Positions 33,990-46,102 of a stretch of DNA of 64,000 nt are shown in pieces. The first letter of the stretch is position 1. Every line of letters starts with the position of its first letter. A model generated the notes under the pieces. The model searched no databases. It saw nothing but the letters and a program-made list of their open reading frames with translations, and was not told the DNA's origin. The DNA comes from Salminus brasiliensis (lineage: Eukaryota; Chordata; Actinopteri; Characiformes; Bryconidae): contig NC_132878.1 of assembly GCF_030463535.1 (NCBI RefSeq), positions 24,500,925 to 24,564,924 of the forward strand. Direction: 5' to 3'. Made by a program: the position numbers and the translations under genes.

Positions 33990-35110
33990 TTAAAACAAAA
34001 TCCTTTTTAAAAGCCTCAAAAGGAAGAAATGCAGTAAGATAAAATATTAAAACCTCATTAAAATACTGTGAATCAAGTTGCAGGAACAAGACTACAGACA
34101 TGAGCTGGGATTACTAAACTACAATTTAAGTGTAGGAGAAAAAGACTAAACTAAAAGAAACTACAAGAACTGATTTCTGCCAAAAGGTGCACATGAGCTA
34201 TTGAAGTGGGGGTGTACTTTTATATTACTTTTAATTACTAAATGCATTGCAACTGCATACTTGTATGTATATTATAATAATCACATAATAAGGGTTGGGA
34301 GGGTTATAACAAGATGTAAATAAGGTTTGTAACATTAATATACAAAGTAAGGTAATTACTTTCAGGTACTTTTGGATTACTTCTTTTTTAAAGCCAGATA
34401 TTCAAATAAAGACAAAAGAAAAACATATTAATTCTACATATTAATTTATTCATTTATGGAGGTAAGAGTGTGACCCTGTTTTAAGCTGTAATGCAATTCT
34501 GCTTATAATGACTGTTTTAAGAATGTGCCTGTAACCTAATTACTAACCTTTACACTGTAACGGATTACAGTTACTGTATTGTTGTATCCTGATTATGAAA
34601 CATTGTTACATGTATCCTGTTACTGGACAACTTTGCTTGTAATTAGTTATATAACATCACCTTTGTCTGTTAATATTGCTGACATCAAGATCAAATTGAT
34701 GATTTCAATTGATTTCATAAAGTCATTTACATTGTGAATTACACTGTGTCATGTAAGTCAATTTTAATTAACTTACATAAGTACATTTGTGTGTCTAGAT
34801 GTTCTTTACTCTCATTTTCTTTACTCTAATTATGCTCAACACTGTTTATTGTGTTTATTGTTTTCAGGTTTATTTTTCTAAGCCAGTAAACTTAGACCTA
34901 CTCTCATTTCTACTATAGTTAAAGACATAAGACTGAAACGTTCATTGCCGTTCCAATTTGCATCGATTAAAAAAAGACTTTGAATGACTTCTTAAGAATG
35001 ACTTTGAATGAAGTGTCTAGGTGTACAATCTGATCATTCAAATGTCAAATCCAACTGTAGTACTCCTTAGTTTGCTCCTTCTTGTGTGCTGTTCATTGCA
35101 GTTGTAAGGC
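33990..35110 (-). repeat. Upstream module, copy 2
   Basis: Same block order as copy 1: aggaagaaatgcagtaag, gctgggattactaaactac, aactgatttctgcc (33,990-34,220), then cattgccgttcc, aatttgcatcgatta and gactttgaatgaagtgtc (34,945-35,010). About 34,370-34,680 lacks a counterpart and contains taacggattacagttact, a motif of fish hAT-type repeats. Confidence 0.55.
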
Positions 35111-35639
35111 ACTGAAGTTTTTGACCAAACATTTTCAACAATAGTTGAAAATAGTGTATTCATAAATATTTATCAATTACATGAATTTTAAACTGTTATG
35201 ATCATTTGCTGATTTTAATAGGTGTCAATGACTTTGATTTTATACCAAATATAAAAATGATGAAGGATACCCATCTTTTGTCTTAGGTATGTCACTGGTG
35301 TTCTATTGTGTCACTAGTAATACTGTGTTTTTTGTCCTTTGTCACAAAATGTGTCACATTTGACATGAGAATATTTTTTACTGAATGTTGCTACACTTAA
35401 GAGCTAAGATTTAAAGGATTGTGCCATTACTTGTTTATTACTATTTTTATTGTTATATCAAATACATGTTTGAGCAACTGAAAAAACAGCATTTATTCAC
35501 ACCTTTATCAAACTTGGATGAAATAAATAAAAGAATAATCATTTTGTCAAGGTTTGGAAGAAGATCCAAACTCTCAGTACATGTGGTATCATCTTGCTAT
35601 GCATCTGCTTTGTTGCCAATAGAACTGGTACTTTGCAGA

Positions 35640-36000
35640 AAGTGGATGGATTAATGAAGGAGTAATGTCGAATTCTTCAGCATAACCTTAAACCATTCTC
35701 TAAATATTCAAAACATGAACACAAGCAGGTGTTCCAACCGGACAATGATCTCAAACACACATCAAAGGTGGTTAGAGAATGGATAAAGCTGGCTAACATT
35801 AAGCTTTTAGAATGGCCTCTCAGAAGTCCTGAAATTAAACCTGACAGGAAGCCAACATTTTATTGGACCAGTTCTGCCAAGACAAGTGGCCAAATATTCA
35901 ACCAGAATTCTGCAAGAAGCTTTTTAATGGCTACCAAAAGCATTTGGTAAATTGGTCTTAGTTGTGCTCTATGTATATGCTTGATCCGGGATTTATAACG
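35640..36000 (+). pseudogene. Tc1-like transposase relic, C-terminal half
   Basis: Plus strand: FQPDNDLKHTSKVVREWI, then LEWPLRSPEIKPD, the catalytic Asp region and the following segment of Tc1 transposases (usual form SPDLNPIEN). The third acidic residue region is altered (KPDRK). The N-terminal half is missing or unreadable. Confidence 0.8.
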
Positions 36001-36261
36001 CTGACCATATGCTGGTTTCAGAAAACACCCCCAAAAATCTCAAACCAGTACTTGTTTTTTACTGTTGTAAAGATGTATTGTGAACACTCATTCTGCCCCA
36101 GAAAAAAGTCCAAATAAATTATAGAAAGACCAAAACTGCAACTGTAAACTTTGGCCATAGGAAGCAGATAAAGGGAGAAGCCTTGTGATTTAGACTGTTT
36201 TTCTGCTTTTTTTTCATAGGGTCATAGGGCCGTCTAGTTGAAGCTCAAGCATAAGTGGCCC

Positions 36262-37130
36262 TCACAACAAAATATTTTTAAAAAGACTCAAAAAGAAGAA
36301 ATGCATTAAAATGAAAGATTTGAACCTTATTAAAATATGATGAATCATGTTGCAGGTAACAACAACAACAAACTTTAGCTGGGATTGCTAAACTACAATT
36401 TAAGGGTAGGAGAAAAAGACTAATAGAAATGTCTACAATAACTGATTTCTGCCAAAATGTGCACAAGATATATTAAAGTAGGAGTGCACTTACTTTTATT
36501 AACTACATTGCAACTGCGTACTTGACCGCATATAATAATTAATATTAATTAATTAATTATATTGTTGCAGTTGGGTTAAACTGAAGTTTTGCTGACTATA
36601 GGATTTTTGTCATGGCTGTGCCAGCACCATTTGCTTCTCTCTGATGTGTCAATGTCAGTTTCTTAGAAGTTTGGCATTTACCTTTGACTTGTATATCAAG
36701 AACAGACTTATTTAGCCAGTTCTTTCTACTTATTTTTTCATGTCTGCTATGTGTAATACCTCCAGTTGTTGTGTTGTTGTTCATTATGCTCATTCTAGAG
36801 TTGACTGTTTTAAATGTTTTCAGGTTTACTTTTCTCAGTCAGTAAACTCAGACCTACTCTTATTTCCTGATTTTAGACAGACTATAGTTGAAGACAATAG
36901 AAACTTTTATTGCCATTTCAATTTGCATCAATTAAATAAAGACTATGAATGACTTCCTAAGAATGACTTTGAATGAAGTGTCTAGGAGTACAATCTGAAT
37001 ATTCAAATTTCATATCTAACTATAGTTCTCCTTAGATTGCTCTTCAGTTTGGATTTCAGTCTCCTTCTTGTGTGCTGTTCATTGTGAAATTAAAGCACTA
37101 AAGTTTTTGACTAAACATTTTTAGCAATAG
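36262..37130 (-). repeat. Upstream module, copy 3
   Basis: ctcaaaaagaagaaatgcat, gctgggattgctaaactac, taactgatttctgcc (36,290-36,460), then gattttagacagactatag, tttgcatcaattaaataaag and gaatgaagtgtctaggag (36,870-36,990). The best-preserved plus-strand copy. Confidence 0.6.
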
Positions 37131-38499
37131 AAAGTTGAAAGAGCAAATAAAAATGTTTTTGATCATTTATTCTTGATCATTTATTCTTTATACATAAGTG
37201 ATGGATCTCTCATTAATATTCGTCTCTTAAAATTCTCTTTAGAAGTAAAGAGAAGCTTAACCTATATTTCAAGTTAACTGTTTCTACACAGCTCGGTGGT
37301 TTAAATGTAAACAAAGTCATTCTTATCTTATGAAGAGAAATTGTGCATTAGAGAAACTTACTTCTTTACAGTAGTGGTAATTGAAAGCAGAGGTCGTCAT
37401 GACTAACACAAGTATAGTCACTTAGGTGTCATGTAGTTTACTCATCATTTAACAATGATTAAAAGATTACTGAACTTTGTAAGGTAGTTTTAATAGACAT
37501 TAAACTAAATGTTTAAACTGTAATAAACTGTATGTTGAAATGTACAACATATGACTTTTAGTTTACAGTGAGCAGTATAAACAAAATAAACACAAATACT
37601 TCACAGCAGTGGTTGAACATTTACATACACTATTCATGGACATGTCATGTCAAATCGCCAGTGGTTGCAGAAGGACACAAGTCCCATACTTAAGTAAACA
37701 TTCAAATACTCCAGTTTAAAACTCAAGTACTTTTACTCAAGTCAAAGTTTCTGTTTCTGTAACTCAGACTGCATGTGCTGAAGAGATTTAGAAATTATAT
37801 TTTATAAAAGCCTAAGGAATGAGTAATGAAACACCACTGACATAAAGATAGTACATAGCCATCTTTAAATAAAAATACATGTGTATTCATGCAGCCAATG
37901 AGTTACGTAATACAATGGTCTGAGATTAAATGTAAGAAAATAAAAACACATTGAGATATTTTGCTGTTACAAATGGAAAATGTAGAACAATTATCTAGAA
38001 TTACCCATGCATGTACACTCATTTTGTTCCAGAAAACAGAACAGTTTAATAAAATGATTGGAAGACTAACATTGCACTATTTATGTACATGATGAGCAAA
38101 CTTCCAACCAAAAAATTTTTTTATTTTAAATGCAAAGTAAAAATGCATGAATCAAAATGGTTGAAATAATACATAAACATAGTTTAATTATTGTGTCTTC
38201 TGCACCCCCTAATAAAGCTGAGTTATGAATGACAGATTTGATTTTATTTCTTACTAAATACAGCACGATATGTGAGTAGTAAATATACAGGGTTGATAAT
38301 TCCACAAATTTTATTGATCTTCTAATTACTTTATTATTAGATAATGTGAGATCATTTCATTATCATTGTCCTACAAAGTTATCTTCTACAGCTTTTAGAG
38401 GTCTAACAAAGTAAAAAGAGACTTTATGTGTATTCTTAGTTTTCAACTTTTGCATTTCTGTCTTTCAATCAACAAAGTCCATGTAGATAAACAGTCACA
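37131..38499. other. Intergenic
   Basis: 37,337-37,440 matches 33,845-33,900 (gcattagagaaacttac). 37,690-37,780 (actcaagtacttttactcaag) is a fragment of a common fish hAT-like MITE. Nothing else recognised. Confidence 0.4.
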
Positions 38500-38835
38500 A
38501 GCATGGTCATCCAGTAAAGTGAGGATGAATCAATGCAAGGCCCCAGAGTAGGACAGTGGGCAACAGGGTAGTGGAGAGCCAGGTCAGGCGGTACCAGGAT
38601 GGAAGAGTTGGAACCCGGCATCTCAGCGCATGTAAAAGACAGAGAAAGAAAACAGAAAGGAGGGAAAACCACAAAGGGTTAGGAGGAGCGCAGGAAAATG
38701 TAATGGGGTGGGGGTAATATAGCGTGATAAGACTCAGTAAATGGACCTGTATCAGCAGCAGCAGACAGCAGGGGGCAGCTCAGCACATAGGGGTGAAAAA
38801 AGAAAGGAGAAAATTATGATGTGTTTAGGTAAAGG
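38500..38835 (-). mobile_element. LINE 3' UTR fragment
   Basis: gatggaagagttggaacccggcatctcagcgc and gcagcagacagcagggggc resemble the 3' UTR of fish L2-clade LINEs and the repeat at 10,090-10,300. Probably the continuation, across the SINE, of the L2 element at 39,060-40,440. Confidence 0.5.
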
Positions 38836-38839
38836 TGCA

Positions 38840-39058
38840 CGTATTTGTCACTTTACTTTGTATGGCGAAATGTGTCCTCCGCCTTTGACCCATCTGTGGT
38901 AGTACACGCACACGCACACGCACACGCCTGTGGGCAGCCAACTCCAGCGCCCAGGGAGCAGAGAGGGTGAAGGGCCTTGCTCAAGGGCGCAACAGGCCCA
39001 GGTTTTGAACCCACAACCCTGATCAAAAGCTGTAACCGCTGGGCCACCACTGTCCCAC
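38840..39058 (-). mobile_element. tRNA-derived SINE
   Basis: Minus strand starts cagtgggacag and has a pol III A box (GTGGCCCAGCGG, plus 39,047-39,036) and B box (GGGTTCAAAACC, plus 39,012-39,001). A central ccttgagcaaggccctt is common to fish SINEs. A (CGCACA) simple repeat lies at 38,905-38,930. It sits inside the L2 element. Confidence 0.85.
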
Positions 39059-40440
39059 TGGAGTTTGGATTTAAGAGTTTGAATAGACTAAAGGAATTAG
39101 GAACTAGAGACTGCAGTACTGATCAGAACCTGTGAACAGAGCAGTACAGTCTAAACTTGTTCATATTTAAGCTACATCAGCAAGGATAACAGTACAGTGC
39201 ATTGATGGATTATCCGAAAGCTTGAGCAAAAATTTATGTTTCTGATCTAGATTTAAACACAGACAGTGTGTGTGAGTCCCGAACACCAATAGGACATTTA
39301 TTCCAGAGTTGGGGAGCCTTATAAAAGAAAGCTCTTCCTCCAGCATTGATTCTCCTAAAGCGAGGAACTGACAGAAGGACAGGGTCCTGCGAATGAAGTG
39401 TACGTGATGGATTGTATGTTTTGAGAAGAGGTTCCCAAGATATTGTGGGGCCAAACCATTTAGTTACTTATACATCAGAAGGAGTATTTTAAAATCAATG
39501 CGGAATTTAACTGGTAACCAGTGCAGGGACGAGAGAATGAACACTCTAGCAGCTGCTTTTTGAACTTCCAACCAGAAGGGCATTACAGTAATCCAATCTT
39601 GAAGTTATGAATGCATGCACCAGCTTCTCTGCGTCGTGTAAGAAGAGTACTATACGCAGTTTGGCAATATTACGTAGGTGGAAGAAGGACCTTGGCTATG
39701 AAGGGGAGATTTGATATTAGTCTATAATCACCAAGCTCATTGGGGTCAAGGTTAGGTTTTTTAAGAATAGACTTGATAATTGCTGATTTAAGGTATGTAG
39801 CCAATGTGGCCAGTACTGGTTCATCTGTTCCATGCTCAAGATCTATAGGATGAGATAAGCAGGAGATAGTTAAATTTGGAAGGTTATTAATAAAAACACT
39901 AGATGCTGCGGTTTTTATGGTCTGTTTCCTCATAAAGCGAGAAGGCAGGCGGATATCCTGGTTTACGACTATATGAAACATGATTAGGTAGTGGTCAGAG
40001 ATGCAGTCAGGCTTTTTAATACCCAGGGTCAGAACTAGGTCTAGTGTATGGTTGCATCTATGAGTTGGAGTTGGAGCATTTTGAGTGAATCCCAGGGCAT
40101 TTAAGATTGTTTTAAACCCAGTTCTAAGGGTTCTCAAAGTGAATATTGAAATCTTCAACAATCAAATCCTCATCAGCAGAGATAGCTACTTCTGATAATG
40201 GCAGAATGAATAGTTTAAATCGAGTAAAACACTTACCTGCCCACTCTCTAATTCACCTACCAGAGTGGTGTGACTGGGTAGAGCCAGTCATTCATGGCGT
40301 ACCAGCTTCATGATGTTCCCGGAGAGAACCCCAGGCGGCTCGGGTGAAGCCCATCTCTACGGTTACGGAGTGCTGGACGTTCGCGAAAACTCTCTCAGTT
40401 ATCTACGAGGTCCGCTCCAACGCTGCCGCACCAAATGTCA
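39059..40440 (-). mobile_element. L2/CR1-type LINE, internally deleted
   Basis: Minus strand, 5' to 3'. Near 40,345 is DGLHPSRLG, like the catalytic Asp-x-x-His end of the SGNH esterase domain in ORF1 of this clade. Then FTQNAPTPTHRCNHTLDLVL (endonuclease end, about 40,080), ISDHY, and ILKKPNLDPNELGDYRLISN with LPFIAKV (RT start, about 39,750). EKLVHAF and [12 protein letters not shown] follow (about 39,600), then SSLHWLPVKFRIDFKILLL and GLAPQYLGN (39,520-39,430). The RT core with YADD is missing and frames shift. The 3' UTR seems to continue at 38,835-38,500. Confidence 0.85.
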
Positions 40441-40749
40441 GTTAAAATGTCATCAGTGGTGATGAATGGAACCACAGAAAGTTATTAAATGAAATGGTCA
40501 CAAATACACTAAATGGCACTTAAAACAATAGTTAATGATTCTATAAAAGAGGAGGGTTTTTTGGAGTCGTAGAATGAAGATGTAAGCAATGTAGGTCAGA
40601 GCTTTGCAGAACTTTTTGAAAATTGATACAATTCACATTTAGGTGTTTAGGTTAACATTATAGTAATGCCATATTTAGGAGAAATACATCAATAATTAGA
40701 GCTCCATCACTTATGTAATACAACAAATAATTATTTAAATACATTTTAT
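40441..40749. other. Intergenic
   Basis: Nothing recognised between the L2 relic and the inverted module. Confidence 0.35.
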
Positions 40750-41420
40750 TGGGCCTTTCAACTTTCTATTGCTGAAAATGTTTAGTCAAAAACTTTAGTG
40801 CTTTAATTTCTACAATGAACAGCACACAAGAAGGAGACAGAAATCCAAATTGAAGAGCAAACTAAGGAGAACTATAGTTAGATATGAAATTTGAATGATC
40901 AGATTATACACCTAGACACTTCATTCAAAGTCATTCTTAGGAAGTCATTCATAGTCTTTATTTAATCAATTCAAATTGGAATGGCAATAAAAGTTTCCAA
41001 TGTCTTCAACTATGGAATGGAAAAATCATGTATTCATCAAAACTTCAGTTTACCCCAACTGCAACAATATAACAAAATATTCTAGAAAAAGAGAAACAGG
41101 AAAGTCAACCTGCAAAACATCTTCATTGTTTACAAAAGAGGGTTTTATTAGTAGAAATTTATGAAGAAAACGTATAACGTAAGATAAAATCAAATTCAGT
41201 TAGTCAATTTAAGAAAAAACAACTGACAATGTAAACAACTTTTGACTTTCTTCATATTCAGTTATGCAGTTGCAGTGCAGTTATGTTGTAGAAAAAGTAT
41301 TATTATAAGTACACTCCCAGCTTCAATAGCTCATTTGCCCCTTTTGGCAGGAATCAGTTCTTGCAGATGTTTATTTGAGTTTTTAATCAGACTCCCACTT
41401 CTTCCCTAGAACTCAAGTTC
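40750..41420 (+). repeat. Upstream module, inverted copy
   Basis: In reverse complement the blocks of copies 1-3 appear: gacacttcattcaaagtc, cattcatagtctttattta (40,915-40,965), caataaaagtttcc, then cttcaatagctcatttgcc and ggcaggaatcagttctt (41,300-41,365). Read forward it lies just upstream of the first exon of the 42-kb RNase, the same polarity as copy 1 has to the small secreted-peptide gene. Confidence 0.55.
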
Positions 41421-41499
41421 TATTTTATGTGACGTAGAGTATTTCTATGGGGTTAAGATCACACTGCATTTTCTCTTTTTTGAGTCAGTCTTTTTTTTT

Positions 41500-41613
41500 A
41501 AGCCAGTACAGAGTCACTTAGCTGAGTCTGAAACATTCAACAGGACTCAACTGATCATTACAGGAAATCTGCACAAAAAACAGCATAAGATATACACATA
41601 CACTCCTAACCAG
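41500..41613 (+). other. Non-coding first exon of the 42-kb RNase copy (predicted)
   Basis: Matches the first exon before the 7.2-kb gene and ends ctaaccag|gtaagc, a stronger donor than the block A gtgagc. The intron to the acceptor (ctcttcacag, ending 42,209) is 596 bp. Confidence 0.55.
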
Positions 41614-42223
41614 GTAAGCTTTGTTCATTTGTTTTGTGATAGCATTACTGAATAGAAAACCAATGTTGCATTAGGCCTCAAAGGAGCTTACAAAACTGGA
41701 ATTTCTTATAAATTATGTTCAGCTTCTGTTAGTATATTAGAAACTGTTCTTTTTTGGAAAAGAGCTTATGGTCAGAGTTCGCACTACTAACCAGTGAGAA
41801 ATACATTACATTCCTACACCTGGACTTAAACATTTCTCAAGTTCTGCACTCATTATTGGGTGTTTCATCCAAACTAATACAGATTAATTTACCCAAAAAG
41901 AAAATCATCCATTACTGTTGGAATAGTTATATATTTACTTTATTTTCTTCTCATTATTACTGTTATGTGGTGAATTATTTTAAATAAAATTCTTTTGGTG
42001 ACATTAAGTACATCTCAGTGTCTGTTAGCTGACAGTTTGAGACCACCATCACATGAAGCAAATGGTATCAAATACTCTATCTCTAATCTCTAATCCTTCT
42101 TTTGTAAAGATAGAAAAGGTGCACTGCAATACTACACCCACGTTTACAATGAGAAGAGGTGTGTTATTGCTGACACAGTGCCTGACTGCATTTATTTCTC
42201 TCTTCACAGACATCATCAATAAG

Positions 42224-42655
42224 ATGTATCGGAGCACTCTAGTCCTGCTGCTTGTTGGATGTGCCATACTGTCCACTGATGGTCAAACAGAAACAGACTT
42301 CATCACAAAACATATAAGATCCAGAATGACTCTACAAAGCTGTAATGAAGAGATGAAAGAAATAAACAAAAACATTTCACAAAAGAAAAACAAAGACACA
42401 TGCAAACTAATAAATACTTTCATACTAGATACGATTACAAATGTAAGGAAGGTCTGTACTAACGGAAGACACTTACGTTTGAACTATTTCAGAAGCAACA
42501 TAAACTTTCATGCTATTGATTGCCGTTTAGTCAAAAAAAGTAAAGCACCCAACTATACATTTAACACTGAAGAACAGACAAACGCATTTATGTGGCATGT
42601 GATCGGAATAATCGCCTGGTGCATTATGTCCGACCATGTACAGACTAATAAATAA
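42224..42655 (+). pseudogene. RNase A superfamily gene copy with C-terminal frameshift
   Basis: Start ATG 42,224, just inside the exon that begins at 42,210. Signal peptide MYRSTLVLLLVGCAILSTDG, His12 region (ITKHIRS) and CKLINTF with Lys41 are intact and close to the 7.2-kb gene. Near 42,585 one base is missing relative to block A, so the frame changes after NYTF. The last cysteine and the catalytic His near the end are lost from the protein, although the bases for both are still there in another frame up to a TAA at 42,646-42,648. The fifth family cysteine is also changed to Tyr (N-Y-T instead of N-C-T). Two independent losses argue for a true pseudogene over a single sequencing error. If translated, it would be a secreted protein without a full active site. 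Confidence 0.82.
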
Positions 42656-42959
42656 AATCATAAGGCTTGATGGAGATTTTTACATAATCTTTAGATTTAC
42701 CTAATTTAGCTGAATTCATGAATTTATGTTGTTTATCATTTGTTACTGCATTTTAAATTTTAATGGCTAATTTAATATTGCATGTAAATGATTGTTTTAA
42801 TGATTTAAAGTTATACTTGTTCACAGAACAGAAATATTGATAGTTCTGTGAACTATCGATAGAAAGTTGATAATTACCTTGTTTCTGAAAAACTCATTAT
42901 GTGTTCTTGTGCAAACAGCAGAATACCCCTTATATACAGTGGTCCCTCTGATGAAGTAA

Positions 42960-43310
42960 AATTACTACAACCTATTATCCACAACAGAAAGACTATAAAA
43001 AACACTCTGCACTATTGTGGTGTACAGAAAAGCATCTCACAATACGCCACCAGACCAACTTTGAGGTGTATCGGATACAACTGCAGAGACCATGTTGGGA
43101 TTCACTGCAGTCAGCCAAGAAACAGCGAGCTGAGGCTACAGTGAACACAGGCCCACTACAACAGGACAGTTGAAGACTGGAGAAACATGATTTGAAACTT
43201 AATGTCTGCTGAGGCAGAAAATAAGATCAGAGTTTGGTGCCAACAACAGGAATCCATATCCATGGACACAACCTGAATTTTTCAGACTGGTACAGATTGT
43301 GTTACATTGT
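42960..43310 (+). pseudogene. Tc1-like transposase relic
   Basis: Plus strand at 43,020-43,140 reads SISQYATRPTLRCIGY and SQPRNSELRLQ, then about 43,165 DSxRLE and WCQQQESISMDTT at 43,240-43,270, in the order of the DNA-binding end and catalytic start of a Tc1 transposase. Stops and shifts interrupt it. It lies in the 3' flank of the RNase copy, as at 8,080 in block A. Confidence 0.65.
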
Positions 43311-43606
43311 CCTGGACAGACTTAAACTTAAATACCAATCAAAAAAATATTCCTACTTAGTCCATGCAAAGTCTTATATTTAGCATGTTAGCGACATCTG
43401 GTGGTCAAAACCATTAAGTGATTTGTATATCTGGTCATGCATGTCTTCAAAATCTCATTGTTGAGTTGGATACAAATATTCAGATTTGGACAGAATCTGA
43501 ATAAACAGCACTGAACGGACACAGGACAGGTTGTGTGCTGTTGCAATTCTTTTTACCTTCACATTGTTACTTTTTGTCTTTTTGTCCTGTAATTATTCTG
43601 TTAATA

Positions 43607-43735
43607 TAAACCGATCAGCCATGACATTAAAACCACTAATGTGAAGTGTGATTATTTCTGTCAAGGTGTGGATATATCAGGCAGCAAGATAACATTCAAT
43701 ACTTAAGGGTGATGTGTTGAAAGCAGGAAAAATTT
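43607..43735. mobile_element. MITE-like element, left end only
   Basis: ataaaccgatcagccatgac then attaaaaccac, the same left end as 9,167; the right half present in block A is missing. Confidence 0.55.
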
Positions 43736-43944
43736 GAGCAACTGAGTCTCTATCTCAGTTGCAGTTTGTTCCCCTCTTTCTTTTTATCAAGCCTGACGAC
43801 ATAATGTGGTTGTTTGCCGAAATGAAGCTTCAGACTTCAATGGCTTCATAATAACTGTAGAATGAATTTGCTATGCTAGTATGCTAACTGTTTGCAACCT
43901 GTATTTATTGTTACCTGTTTGCATGTATAGATAAGTGTTTCATC

Positions 43945-44290
43945 TAAAGTGTGTTTATTTCAGTTAATTTCAGTTTAATTTTATTTCTACTGCACTTTTC
44001 ACAATATGATGTCACGAAACAGCTTAACAGACACCCAGGTCTAAGCCTCTTTTGAACAAGCCAACAAGACAAACTCGTTTAGAGTGAGAGTAAAAAAATC
44101 TTGAGGGGTAGGAGGGTTGTGGCAAACACCGGCGAATTCACAGAAGGCGGGCAAGCAACAGCAGCATTCAGCTACAAATAGACTCACTTTAGCGTCCTGC
44201 AAACAGCAGGGGCCCCCACAGGACATGGAAGATAGAGCATAAAGGAAGAGGGTTTAAGAGTATTTAAGAGTACCACCATATCGGGACAAG
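43945..44290 (-). repeat. LINE 3'-UTR-like interspersed repeat
   Basis: Block B copy of 9,975-10,310, nearly unchanged. Confidence 0.5.
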
Positions 44291-44435
44291 TTTACATAAG
44301 TTTGTCATGTAATCCTACATTTAGTTTGCACTTTCCTTTCACATCTTGCTGCAGAGGGATGAAGCATATGGATTAAGTAGTAAGCAAATTTTTCAAGATT
44401 TCCAAACCTTCCAAACCAAGGTTTTTCAGAGCATA

Positions 44436-46102
<1,667 letters not shown>

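Noticed and set aside
38840..39058. Possible tRNA gene
   Set aside because: A and B boxes are present but there is no tRNA fold; the body is SINE-type with a fish SINE core.
39670..40161. 163-codon minus-strand frame as a host gene
   Set aside because: It is endonuclease/RT sequence of an L2-type LINE with an internal deletion.
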